Both the position numbers and the translations under genes were made by a program. Positions 19,081 to 27,067 of a stretch of 64,000 nucleotides of DNA are shown in pieces (positions within the stretch are counted from its first letter, which is position 1; the number at the start of each line of letters is the position of its first letter). The notes under the pieces are model-generated. The model was not told where the DNA came from. It ran no database searches and saw nothing but the letters and a program-made list of their open reading frames with translations. Source of the DNA: Stenotrophomonas sp. ASS1 (lineage in GTDB: Bacteria; Pseudomonadota; Gammaproteobacteria; Xanthomonadales; Xanthomonadaceae); assembly GCF_004346925.1 (NCBI RefSeq), contig NZ_CP031167.1, forward strand, positions 2,810,001-2,874,000. Direction: 5' to 3'.

Positions 19081-19464
19081 TCAGCTGCGGTCGATGATCC
19101 GCACGATGCGACCGTCCTCAAAAGCGAACTCGCTGCGTCCCTGCAGGGCCAGTTCCGTGCCCGCACTGGGACCATCGGGAATGTCCTGCGCGAACACGCC
19201 ACGCCAGCCGATCCTGGCCAGCGCCATGCCATCCTCGAAGGTCAACTCGAGCAACCGCTGCTCGCGCTCGCGGAACAACGGCGCCGATTGCCGTGCCAGT
19301 TCGCCGAAGGCATCGATGCCTTCGGTGACCATCGTCAGCTGGCTGCCGCTGTGGTTCTCGAATCGCACGTTATGCGCCAGCACCGCCAGCATGGCGTCGA
19401 TGTCGAAGCGGTTGTAGGCCTGCAGGTAGTGCTCAATCAGGTGGCGGCAGTGCGATTCGTCCAT
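19081..19464 (-). CDS. SnoaL-like / NTF2-fold protein
   Basis: A 127-residue protein with the SnoaL-like pattern: N-terminal helix (RHLIEHYLQAYNRFDIDAMLAVLA), then strands VRFENHSGSQLTMVTEGIDAF, LLELTFEDGMALARIGWRGVFA and a C-terminal SEFAFEDGRIVRIIDRS ending typical of the fold. Members bind small molecules or act as isomerases/hydrolases, and most in this subgroup are uncharacterised. It stands alone 52 bp from the end of the TetR gene. Confidence 0.8.
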   Translation of the reverse strand: MDESHCRHLIEHYLQAYNRFDIDAMLAVLAHNVRFENHSGSQLTMVTEGIDAFGELARQSAPLFREREQRLLELTFEDGMALARIGWRGVFAQDIPDGPSAGTELALQGRSEFAFEDGRIVRIIDRS

Positions 19465-19516
19465 GGCGGCGTCCAGTCAGGGCCTGCGCCGAGTCTCCCG
19501 CGACCGTGCCGCCGGA

Positions 19517-20092
19517 TCAAGGCCGCGCGGCGGCTTTCAACAACTGCGCGGCCACCTGGTCGAACGGGGCGATGTCCTGCAGAGCGCGGCACATCGCCAC
19601 CGCACCTTCCACGCTGGCGATCACCAGACTGGCCAGCCCACCTGCGGCGGCCGGATCGTGTCCGTCGGCGACGAACGCTGCGGCCAGATGGCCCTGCCAG
19701 CGTGCGAATACCTCTGCAGCTGCCGCGCGCGGCTGGCTGTGCACCGCGTCAACCGGCTCCTCCACCGCAGCGGCCAACACCGGGCAGCCGGCGCGGAAAT
19801 CCGTGCGCAGCAGGCGCTCGCGCCACATCGTCAGGAACTGCTGCAGGCCCTGCACCGCCCCGCCCTTCAGCAGCTCCACCAACAACGCTTCGACCTTGTC
19901 GCCGGCCATATGGGTGGCACGCGCCAACAGCTCCTGCTTGCCGCCGGGAAAGTGGTGATAGGTGGAGCCCAGCGGTGCCTCGGCCAGCTTGGTGACCTCA
20001 CGGATGCTGGTGGCATTGAGACCCACGCGCGCCAGCATCTGTGCCGCAGCATCAATCACGCGTTGTGGCGCATCAGAGGGACGCGGGCTCAC
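19517..20092 (-). CDS. TetR/AcrR-family transcriptional regulator
   Basis: A 191-residue repressor starting at GTG 20092 with AAGGAG upstream. The N-terminal HTH is clear (RVIDAAAQMLARVGLNATSIREVTKLAEAPLGSTYHHFPGGKQEL). The C-terminal ligand domain, with FRAGCPVLAAAVEEP, resembles the LmrA/YxaF subgroup. It is divergent from a thioesterase gene; a repeated 12-bp element between the two genes is the likely operator, so it probably represses itself and the thioesterase. Confidence 0.9.
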   Translation of the reverse strand: MSPRPSDAPQRVIDAAAQMLARVGLNATSIREVTKLAEAPLGSTYHHFPGGKQELLARATHMAGDKVEALLVELLKGGAVQGLQQFLTMWRERLLRTDFRAGCPVLAAAVEEPVDAVHSQPRAAAAEVFARWQGHLAAAFVADGHDPAAAGGLASLVIASVEGAVAMCRALQDIAPFDQVAAQLLKAAARP

Positions 20093-20110
20093 GGGAGGCT
20101 CCTTGCCAGG

Positions 20111-20158
20111 ACAGTCGTCATAGATTAGCGTACCGGCGATTCTATAACAGTCGTCATA
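20111..20158. promoter_or_regulatory. Twin candidate operators of the TetR regulator
   Basis: The 12-mer ACAGTCGTCATA occurs twice, at 20111-20122 and 20147-20158, one copy near each divergent start. The second copy lies in an imperfect palindrome TATAACAGTCGTCATA (TAT-n-AC-n4-GT-n-ATA; 20143-20158) ending 3 bases before the thioesterase ATG, where a bound repressor would block initiation. Confidence 0.6.
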
Positions 20159-20161
20159 ACC

Positions 20162-20707
20162 ATGAATCTCTGGTTCCGCCTGCTCCACCTGCTCCTGTGC
20201 AGCCTGTTCCGGCCCAAGCTGGAGGCCCCGTTCGGGGTCTCGCGGCTGCAGTTCCGGGTACTGCCCAATGACCTGGACAGCAACCTGCACATGACCAACG
20301 GCCGCTACTGGAACATCTTCGACCTGGGCCGGCTGGACCTGATCCTGCGCATGGGCCTGGGCCGGGTGGCGCTGCGCGAGAAGTGGGCACCGATCGTCGG
20401 CGCCGGCACCATCCAGTTCCGCCGCGAACTCAAGCCATTCCAGCGCTTCACCCTGGAAACGCGACTGGTCGGCTGGGTCGGTTCGCGCGGCATCATGGAG
20501 CAGCGCGTGCTGATCGGTACCGAGCAGAAGATCGCCACGCGCGCGCTGCTGGTCACCGGTATCTACGACCGCCGCGCGCGGCAGTTCCTGGGCATGCCGA
20601 AGATGATGGAATCGATCGGCGTGGTCGCCCCGCCGTCGCCGCCGCTCAGTGCGGCCGCCGAGGCGCTGCTGGCTGCCGATGCGGCATTGAAGCAGGACGA
20701 CGCCTGA
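20162..20707 (+). CDS. Acyl-CoA thioesterase-like (4HBT hotdog) protein
   Basis: A 181-residue protein with a short hydrophobic N-terminus (MNLWFRLLHLLLCSLF), then a hotdog-fold sequence with the active-site-like DLDSNLHMTNGRYWNIFDLGRLDLI and the strands ERFTLET-type KPFQRFTLETRLVGWVG and KIATRALLVTGIYD. This type is annotated as thioesterase or acyl-CoA thioester hydrolase; the substrate is unknown. Its ATG is only 3 bases after a candidate TetR operator, so the transcript leader must be very short. It is probably controlled by the divergent TetR gene. Confidence 0.85.
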   Translation: MNLWFRLLHLLLCSLFRPKLEAPFGVSRLQFRVLPNDLDSNLHMTNGRYWNIFDLGRLDLILRMGLGRVALREKWAPIVGAGTIQFRRELKPFQRFTLETRLVGWVGSRGIMEQRVLIGTEQKIATRALLVTGIYDRRARQFLGMPKMMESIGVVAPPSPPLSAAAEALLAADAALKQDDA

Positions 20708-20713
20708 GGCGCG

Positions 20714-21847
20714 TCAGCCCACCTTCGGCATGTTCTTGGTCACGCAATGGATGCCGCCACCGCCGCCTGCGATGGCATCGATATCCACCTGCTCGATCAC
20801 GCGGCCGGGATACATGTCTTCCAGTAGTTCGCGGCAGAATCCATCGGCTTCGTCGTCTCCGAACTGCGGCGCGACCACTGCGCCGTTGATCGGCAGGTAG
20901 TTGATGTAGCCCATCGCCAGATCGTCGTTGTCGCGCGTATGCACGTTGTCGCGCCCGTCCTGCGGCGGCGGCAGCGTATGCACCTGCAGGCGACGGCCAT
21001 CGTCATCGGTGGCCCCGCGCAGGATCCGCAGATGCTCGCGGGTCAGGTCGTAATCGTAGGACTCCGGATCGTTGTCCAGATTGGCGATCACCACGCCCGG
21101 GCGTACGAAGCGCGCATAGAAGTCCACGTGCGCATCGGTGATGTCCTTGCCGGCGATGCCGGGCAGCCAGATCACCTTGCGCAGGCCCAGGTGATGCTCC
21201 AGCTCGGCCTCGATATCCGCGCGCGACCAGTCCGGATTGCGGTTGCGGTTGACCCAGCAGCTTTCGGTGAGGATGGCCGTGCCATGGCCATCGACTTCGA
21301 TGCCACCGCCCTCGCCCACCAGATCGCTTTCCAGCAGCGTCGCGCCAGTCACCTGCGCCAGCCACGGCGCCACCGCGCCATCGTTGCGCGCGCTCTGCTT
21401 GCCGCCCCAGCCATTGAAGTTGAAGTCGACCAGGCCCAGCCCGCCCTGGCCATCGGTGACGAAGCACCCACCATAGTCGCGCACCCAGATGTCATCCAGC
21501 GGCACCTCGAGGAACTCGATGTTGTCGCGGCCACAGCGATCCTGCGCCTGCTTCAACTGCGCCGGGCGGCACAGCACGCTGACCGGCTGGTGGCGCGCGA
21601 TGGTACGGGCCAACCGCGCCACGGCGGTGTTCACCGCATCGGCTTGCGCGCCCCACACCCGCGGCTGCGCGGCGAAGGCAAGGAACACGCGTTCCTGTGG
21701 GCCATGTTCATCGGGCATGCGCCAGGTGGCTGCGCCCGGCGCCGCCGCAGCCACGCGACCCGGCAGCCCGGCCAGGCCCAGAGCGGCCAGGCCACCAAGA
21801 CCGGCGGCGCCCGCCAGTTGGGTGAGGAAGTGACGACGGTTGCTCAT
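20714..21847 (-). CDS. Tat-exported agmatine deiminase-family (porphyromonas-type PAD) enzyme
   Basis: A 377-residue guanidino-group-modifying enzyme with a Tat signal (SNRRHFLTQLAGAAGLGGLAAL). Catalytic landmarks are present: DDIWVRDYG (Asp pair), GEGGGIEVDGHG, ITDAHVDFYARF (His) and GGGGIHCVTKNMP with the nucleophilic Cys close to the C-terminus. Agmatine deiminase makes N-carbamoylputrescine and is normally cytoplasmic; export suggests a periplasmic agmatine or peptidyl-arginine substrate. The ATG at 21847 has GGAG seven bases upstream. A divergent LysR gene begins 105 bp away. Confidence 0.88.
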   Translation of the reverse strand: MSNRRHFLTQLAGAAGLGGLAALGLAGLPGRVAAAAPGAATWRMPDEHGPQERVFLAFAAQPRVWGAQADAVNTAVARLARTIARHQPVSVLCRPAQLKQAQDRCGRDNIEFLEVPLDDIWVRDYGGCFVTDGQGGLGLVDFNFNGWGGKQSARNDGAVAPWLAQVTGATLLESDLVGEGGGIEVDGHGTAILTESCWVNRNRNPDWSRADIEAELEHHLGLRKVIWLPGIAGKDITDAHVDFYARFVRPGVVIANLDNDPESYDYDLTREHLRILRGATDDDGRRLQVHTLPPPQDGRDNVHTRDNDDLAMGYINYLPINGAVVAPQFGDDEADGFCRELLEDMYPGRVIEQVDIDAIAGGGGGIHCVTKNMPKVG

Positions 21848-21952
21848 GACAGGCTCCAGGGCCGGTGTGGGATGGGCGCTATGCTGCGCTTGCCTATACA
21901 TAAGAACAAACGATAGATTCAGCCATCAATTGAACAGTTCTACTTATCTGAA

Positions 21953-22837
21953 ATGCTCAAGCACTGGCCACCACTGAACGCCCTGCGGGGTTTCGAGGCT
22001 GCGGCCCGGCTGGGCAGTTTCCACCGTGCGGCGGAGGAACTGCACCTGACCCAGTCGGCCATCAGCCAGCAGATCCGGGGCCTGGAAGCGTCGCTGCAGC
22101 AGCCGTTGTTCTTCCGGCAGGGCCGCAGCGTCACCCTCACCGATGCCGGCATCGACCTGCTGGAAACAACGCAGGCGCTGCTGCGGCAGCTGGCCAGCGG
22201 CATCCGCCGGCTCGATCAGTACCGCAAGCCCAATCAACTGATCGTCAACGCCAGCCCGGCCTTCGCCCGCCATTGGCTGGTGCCACGCCTGGCCGGGTTC
22301 CACCGCCTGCATCCCGACGCCGACCTATGGCTGCTGACCAGCGAGGAAGCACCAGACATGACCACGCAGACGCTGGACGTGTCGGTGCGTGATGACCTCG
22401 ACTCACAGGCGCAGTGCCAGCACCGCGTGCTGCTGCAGGACCGTCTCTATCCAGCCTGCCATCCGGCCCTGCTCGCCACACCGGCGCACGAACGCCTCAC
22501 CCTGCATGGCGAGCGCGAGATGGACTGGAGCCAATGGCAGGTGCAGGGTGGCGCCGATGTCGGCCAGCGCCGCGAGGGAATGAATTTCTCCGAGCCCGGG
22601 CAGTTGCTGGATGCCGCGTGCCAAGGGCTGGGTATCGCACTGGTCAGCGAGCTGCTGAGCGCGCGTGCCTGCGAACAAGGCCTGCTGCAAGCCCTGGATG
22701 ATGCACGCGTGCGCGGCCCGCGCTGGAGCTGGCTGGTGCATGAGGACAGCGCGGCCGATCCGCTAGTGATCAGTTTCTGTGAGTGGTTGCTGGCGAGTCT
22801 GCCCGCAGAAGCTACTTCTGCTGCAGCGCGCGCTTGA
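21953..22837 (+). CDS. LysR-family regulator (GcvA-like)
   Basis: A 294-residue regulator. The N-terminal winged HTH (PPLNALRGFEAAARLGSFHRAAEELHLTQSAISQQIRGLE) is followed by a periplasmic-binding-protein-like effector domain with the GcvA-type WLVPRLAGFHRLHPDADLWL. It is divergent from the exported agmatine-deiminase-like gene, which is the obvious candidate target. Its 3' end overlaps the convergent GDSL hydrolase by 26 bases. Confidence 0.92.
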   Translation: MLKHWPPLNALRGFEAAARLGSFHRAAEELHLTQSAISQQIRGLEASLQQPLFFRQGRSVTLTDAGIDLLETTQALLRQLASGIRRLDQYRKPNQLIVNASPAFARHWLVPRLAGFHRLHPDADLWLLTSEEAPDMTTQTLDVSVRDDLDSQAQCQHRVLLQDRLYPACHPALLATPAHERLTLHGEREMDWSQWQVQGGADVGQRREGMNFSEPGQLLDAACQGLGIALVSELLSARACEQGLLQALDDARVRGPRWSWLVHEDSAADPLVISFCEWLLASLPAEATSAAARA

Positions 22838-23600
22838 CCGCCGACTCGGCCAACGGCGCCATCACCGCATAGCCCTTCGCCGTAGGATGCACGCCGTCCT
22901 CCGCCAACTGCGGGTCCAGTCCGCCGATCGCATTGGCCATCGGCGTGTAGTAGTCCAGATAGACCAGCTGCTGTGCATCGGCATAGCGCTTCAATGCCGT
23001 GTTCAATGCACGCACCTTGGGCGCAGGTGCTGTGCCCGGCAGCCACGGGTAATCGCTGACCGGCAGCACTGATGCCAGCACTACGGCGATGCCATGTGCA
23101 CGGGCCAGGTTCACCATCGCGTGCAGGTTGTCTTCGATCATCGCCTGCGTGGACGGGCCGGTGTTGCCTGCAATGTCGTTGGTGCCGGCCAGGATCACCA
23201 CCACCTGTGGCTTCAGTGCCAGCACGTCCTGCGGGAAACGCACCAGCATCTGCGCCGTGGTCTGGCCGCTGATGCCGCGGTTGAGCCAGCCCTTGCCGGG
23301 GAAGAAACCGGCACTGCCCTCCCTGCCCCAGCCCTCGGTGATGGAGTCACCGAAGAACACCACGCGCGGCTGGCCGGGCACCGCATCAGGTAGGCGCGCA
23401 TTGGCATCACGATAGCGTTGCAGCTCCGGCCAATCGGCCAGGCGCTGCTGCATGAAGCGCACTTCGTCGGGGCGTAGCTGGTCGATGGGCGTCTGCAGTA
23501 GCGGGTTGACTGCGACGGCCTCAGCGGCGCCCAGCGGAGAAGCCAACGCGAGGCCCAACGTCACGACAGTGGCAGTGGCAAGCTCAACAGGTCCACGCAT
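22812..23600 (-). CDS. Exported SGNH/GDSL-family hydrolase
   Basis: A 262-residue secreted esterase-like enzyme. A signal peptide (to about residue 25, SPLGAAEA) precedes the SGNH blocks: block I VFFGDSITEGW with the nucleophile S86, block II GISGQTT (Gly), block III GTNDI (Asn) and block V DGVHP (Asp-His). Substrates in this family include acetylated polysaccharides, lipids and peptidoglycan; the sequence does not discriminate. It ends inside the 3' end of the convergent LysR gene. Confidence 0.92.
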   Translation of the reverse strand: MRGPVELATATVVTLGLALASPLGAAEAVAVNPLLQTPIDQLRPDEVRFMQQRLADWPELQRYRDANARLPDAVPGQPRVVFFGDSITEGWGREGSAGFFPGKGWLNRGISGQTTAQMLVRFPQDVLALKPQVVVILAGTNDIAGNTGPSTQAMIEDNLHAMVNLARAHGIAVVLASVLPVSDYPWLPGTAPAPKVRALNTALKRYADAQQLVYLDYYTPMANAIGGLDPQLAEDGVHPTAKGYAVMAPLAESAVKRALQQK

Positions 23601-23649
23601 GCGGGTACTCCTGAAATCATCTTCAGCAGTCTAACGCCCCACCCTGTGC

Positions 23650-24609
23650 TCAGCGTGCAGCCGTACGCGCCGCCACACCCGTGACTTTCGCCGGCATCCA
23701 CATACCCGGCGTCCAGCCGCTGGCGGCCAGGATCGCCTTCGGGTTGTCCTGCTGGATCAGCGCACGCACCGCGTCACGCTTGTTCTTGGCCTGCAGGTAA
23801 TAGGCCTTGGCGATGCGGTATCCCACCCAGTACCCGAGGTCATAGGGCTCCTGCGAACCGGGCTTGTAGTTGTACAGCCACGGCGACAGATCGGTGCTGT
23901 CCAGATCCAGCGCGAATGCGCTTTCGATATGCACTTCCCGACCACGGGTCCAGGCCGCATGGCGCCCGTTGCCGACGTTGCCGGAAATCAGTTCGGCGAT
24001 GAACTCAGCAATGCCCTCGCCCAACGAAACACGCAGCACCGTCGCATGCGGGTCGCCCGGCTCGAAGTCGGTCAGGCCGGTCTGCTGGATGTGCACGTAC
24101 TCGTGCGCGATCACATGCACGAAGCGGTCCTGCACATTGGGATTCATGAAATCGGCTGCGCACAGCGCTTCCAGGCCGATGATCACGCCGCTTTTCGAGG
24201 TCAACCCTACCGGACGACCACGGCCGACGGCGATGGTCACCGGCGGAAACGCAGCCTGCGGATAGATGGCCTGCAGGTTGGAAAACACCTGCGTCAGACG
24301 TTGTTTCACCGCCGGCAGTTCGGCCAGGCAGCTTCGCCCCTGCACATACAGCTCCGGCTGGCTGGCGATGGACTCGGCAATGCGCTCGGGGGTGACCCGG
24401 CGCGCCTTGGCCAGCTCGGCCAGGCCCGCCGAACCCTCGGCCATGTAGCCACGCAACTGCGCAACGCTGGGTTTGCCACCTGCGTTGTCGTACAGCGCGT
24501 AGAAACGGCTGACATCGTCAGTGACAATCTGCGGCCCGGCCGGTGCCGCCGCCGTGGCCATGCCAACCACCCCGGCACAGGCCAGGGCCAACAGGCCGCG
24601 CAGGATCAT
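23650..24609 (-). CDS. Exported HExxH metalloprotease-like protein (DUF2268-like)
   Basis: About 319 residues with a signal peptide (MILRGLLALACAGVVGMATA). The zinc motif VIAHEYVHIQQ is followed about 30 residues later by GEGIAEFIAELISG, a plausible third ligand, as in DUF2268-like gluzincins. Further motifs are IIGLEALCAADFM and YDLGYWVGYRIAKAYY. Two ATGs compete (24615 and 24609); the second has GGAG at a proper 8-base distance and is used here. The peptide substrate is unknown. Confidence 0.82.
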   Translation of the reverse strand: MILRGLLALACAGVVGMATAAAPAGPQIVTDDVSRFYALYDNAGGKPSVAQLRGYMAEGSAGLAELAKARRVTPERIAESIASQPELYVQGRSCLAELPAVKQRLTQVFSNLQAIYPQAAFPPVTIAVGRGRPVGLTSKSGVIIGLEALCAADFMNPNVQDRFVHVIAHEYVHIQQTGLTDFEPGDPHATVLRVSLGEGIAEFIAELISGNVGNGRHAAWTRGREVHIESAFALDLDSTDLSPWLYNYKPGSQEPYDLGYWVGYRIAKAYYLQAKNKRDAVRALIQQDNPKAILAASGWTPGMWMPAKVTGVAARTAAR

Positions 24610-24753
24610 GGACATCGCTCCGTCCTTGGTGGAGTGCATGCGAAGCGCGCAATCTATCACTCCGGCCCGGCCGCCGCAGCAAGCAGATGCGGGCACCCCG
24701 GCGCTGTGCCAGACTCGCGTTGGCACCTGCCACGGAAGATAGAGCACCCCGCG

Positions 24754-25737
24754 ATGATGATCGTTCCCGCCTACTGGGCTGAAGCCCGCCTGCAGGCCCG
24801 TTTCCGTGGCCGGCCGGTGGTGGTGCGCCGCTTCGGCTGGTCCGACGAAGGCCCTGCCGAGGCGCAGGTGCACGCCGACCGCCGCGCCAATGAAGCCCTC
24901 AATGCCATCCTCGCCGGACAGGTGCTGCCGCGTCGCGAAGTGCGCAGCAACTACGGCGTGGAAGGCGTGCCGATCCGCGAGCAGATCGTGCAGCGCGACG
25001 GCGACGTCGTCATCACCCGCAACAGCTATGGCGCACTGTGCCTCAACAGCCCGGACGTACTGTTCGCCGACATCGACCATGCGCAGCCGCCAGCCGGCTG
25101 CGTTATGCCGGCCATCGTTGCGGCGGTCGTGCTGCTTGCCAGCGCCGTCACCGGCACGCTGCTGTGGCATTGGCTGGTGGGACTGGTGCTGGGCGTGGCG
25201 GCGGTGGTTCTGGTCAATGCGGCATTGCTGATGCGCCGCAGGCAGCGGCTGGCCGCCGCCGGGGGCGCCGAGGGGTTGGCGCTGCGACGCGTGGAAGCCT
25301 TCAGCGAACAACACCCCCACTGGCATCTGCGCGCCTACCGGACGCCCGCGGGACTGCGCGTACTGGCGATGCATGCCACGTTCTCCCCGGAGGACGAGCA
25401 GCTGCAGGCATTCTTCAAGGCACTGGGCACCGATACCCTGTACGCGCGCATGTGCCGGCTGCAGCATTGCTTCCGTGCGCGACTGACACCGAAGCCGTGG
25501 CGCGTCGGCCTGAAGTACCGCATCCGCCCGCCAGTGGCCGCGTGGTCATCCGAACAGGCCAACAACCCGGATCGATTGGCCTGGATTGCCGAGTACGAAA
25601 AGAAGAGCGCCGGCTTCGCAGCCTGCGCTTATCTACGCAGTTTCGGCGATACCACCCGGGTGCATGCCAAGGCCGAGCACGTGCGCGACCTGCATGACGG
25701 GTTATCCCACGCGCAGGACCGCCTACCGCTGGCGTGA
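24754..25737 (+). CDS. Membrane protein with a conserved C-terminal domain, function unknown
   Basis: A 327-residue protein. A soluble N-terminal part (MMIVPAYWAEARLQARFRGR...; LAGQVLPRREVRSNYGVEGVP; NSYGALCLNSPDVLFADID) is followed by two membrane helices (~118-160) and a cytoplasmic domain with LRAYRTPAGLRVLAMHATF, DTLYARMCRLQHCFRARLTPKPWR. The N-terminal DVLFADID and the RYxTxxGxR/FRARLTPKPWR clusters look like a conserved enzyme core, vaguely like a split archaeo-eukaryotic primase-type site, but I cannot assign it. It diverges from the metalloprotease gene. Confidence 0.75.
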   Translation: MMIVPAYWAEARLQARFRGRPVVVRRFGWSDEGPAEAQVHADRRANEALNAILAGQVLPRREVRSNYGVEGVPIREQIVQRDGDVVITRNSYGALCLNSPDVLFADIDHAQPPAGCVMPAIVAAVVLLASAVTGTLLWHWLVGLVLGVAAVVLVNAALLMRRRQRLAAAGGAEGLALRRVEAFSEQHPHWHLRAYRTPAGLRVLAMHATFSPEDEQLQAFFKALGTDTLYARMCRLQHCFRARLTPKPWRVGLKYRIRPPVAAWSSEQANNPDRLAWIAEYEKKSAGFAACAYLRSFGDTTRVHAKAEHVRDLHDGLSHAQDRLPLA

Positions 25738-25747
25738 GGGCGGGTGC

Positions 25748-26068
25748 TCAGTCAGCGCTCTGCACGAACGGCTGCCCTGCCAGGGTAGTGCCCAGCCGCA
25801 CCGCGATCTGTTGACCGTCCTTTTCGAAGGTCGTCGCACACTGCTTTCCGTCCTTCTGGCATCCGACTTCCGGAAAGCCCTCCAGCGACTCCGGCGCGCC
25901 CTGCGCAGGTTTCGCCTGCCAGCCTGCAGCATCCAGCAGGCGCTTGGCCTTGGCGTAAGGCATGCCGGCGACAATGCCCAATTGCATCAGCTCAGCAGGA
26001 AACGACTGAGCATATGCCGTTGAAACCAGGGCCAACGACAACGTTGCAGCAAGGAGAATGGCTTTCAT
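25748..26068 (-). CDS. Small exported protein, function unknown
   Basis: A 106-residue protein with a signal peptide (MKAILLAATLSLALVSTAYA). The mature part has a PASTA-like opening (GIVAGMPYAKAKRLLDAAGWQAK) and two cysteines (VGCQKDGKQCATTF) likely to form a disulfide. Similar short proteins occur in Xanthomonadaceae without assigned function. It converges with the preceding membrane-protein gene, with 10 bp between them. Confidence 0.7.
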   Translation of the reverse strand: MKAILLAATLSLALVSTAYAQSFPAELMQLGIVAGMPYAKAKRLLDAAGWQAKPAQGAPESLEGFPEVGCQKDGKQCATTFEKDGQQIAVRLGTTLAGQPFVQSAD

Positions 26069-26201
26069 TGCACCGACCTGGAACGAGCGATCAGGTTCAG
26101 CCTAGACCATTTGCGTGGCATGCGAATGTGCCGGTAACACGTCGTTACCGAGTCTCCACAGTTGATTGCAGAGCATCCATGGATGATCAATCTGCCGTTT
26201 C

Positions 26202-26954
26202 CTAGCGCAGGGTTCCACAACGCAGCGCCTCCAAGGCAAGGTCGCCGCGTAATCTGTTCTGAAACCAAGCGATCTTGAAGCGTTCGCGTGTGGGTTCTCC
26301 CGCAGGTAGCAGCCCCATCAATGCATCGCTCAACGCCGGACGCCACTCTTCCTGAGCACCTTCCAGAACCTGCTGATCGAAGTCCGCCGACGACAGGCGC
26401 TTCCAAGGCAGCATCATCGTGTGCTGGGAGGTGGACACCAAGACGGTATCCGGGTGGCCCAGCCGGGATACGACCACGGTCATGATGGGATAGTCATCGG
26501 TCCGGAGACTGTTGAAGTGCTCTGCAACGCGCTCCTGCAAACCCTGCCCGGCCAGAGCTTGCCGTGCCCAGGCCTGCTGCTGGGCAAACGAACATCTGGC
26601 CGGCGGCATGCTGCGCAGCTCCGGATCCAGCTTGAGTATCGCGGGCCGGTCCAGCTGCGAAGTGATCAGATCCACCGTGGCGTCCCTGGTCAACGGTGCT
26701 GCCCGCAGCGCGGCCTCGAACGCTGACAGCGCCCCGAACGGCAGAAGCTCCGGCAAACGCGGCTGGACGTCGGGCGCATCAACCACCTGTACACGGGTGG
26801 TCAAGCCATAGGCATCGCGCCGGATGACCCAGCGCTCAGATACAGAACCCCAACCAGACCAGTCGTACGTCACGTGCACGCTCATCGGGGGCTGCACCGC
26901 CATTGCCACGGGAGAAACCAACAACGTGGCCAGTACCAACATCCATGCCTTCAT
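26202..26954 (-). CDS. Exported protein, function unknown
   Basis: A 250-residue protein with a signal peptide (MKAWMLVLATLLVSPVAMA). The mature part has a beta-rich N-terminal segment (VHVTYDWSGWGSVSERWVIRR) and a helical remainder with DRPAILKLDPELRSMPP and LVSTSQHTMMLPWKRL. No catalytic motif is evident and I do not recognise the family. Codon use and GC match the surroundings apart from slightly lower GC in the 3' part and the gap after it (26069-26201). Confidence 0.7.
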   Translation of the reverse strand: MKAWMLVLATLLVSPVAMAVQPPMSVHVTYDWSGWGSVSERWVIRRDAYGLTTRVQVVDAPDVQPRLPELLPFGALSAFEAALRAAPLTRDATVDLITSQLDRPAILKLDPELRSMPPARCSFAQQQAWARQALAGQGLQERVAEHFNSLRTDDYPIMTVVVSRLGHPDTVLVSTSQHTMMLPWKRLSSADFDQQVLEGAQEEWRPALSDALMGLLPAGEPTRERFKIAWFQNRLRGDLALEALRCGTLR

Positions 26955-26982
26955 GAGACTTTCCTATCTCTGTCGAACAGCA

Positions 26983-27067
26983 GCCGAGCATGGCGCGGCT
27001 CTACAGGATGCAGGAAGGCCGCCCGAAGGCGGCCTCGTGCAAAGCAGTCGAGCTCGCTCGACGCTAC
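26983..27067. repeat. Two SMAG repeats flanking a terminator hairpin
   Basis: A minus copy at 26983-27004 (reads GTAGAGCCGCGCC on the minus strand) and another minus copy at 27048-27067. The TAG of the second copy's GTAG head is the stop codon of the S9 peptidase (27064-27066). A GC hairpin lies between them. Confidence 0.8.
27016..27035 (-). terminator. GC hairpin after the S9 peptidase gene
   Basis: A perfect 8-bp stem (AGGCCGCC/GGCGGCCT) closes a TTCG tetraloop on the minus strand, 29 bases after the S9 stop. The following T-tract is weak (TTCCTGC), so termination may be partial. Confidence 0.6.
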
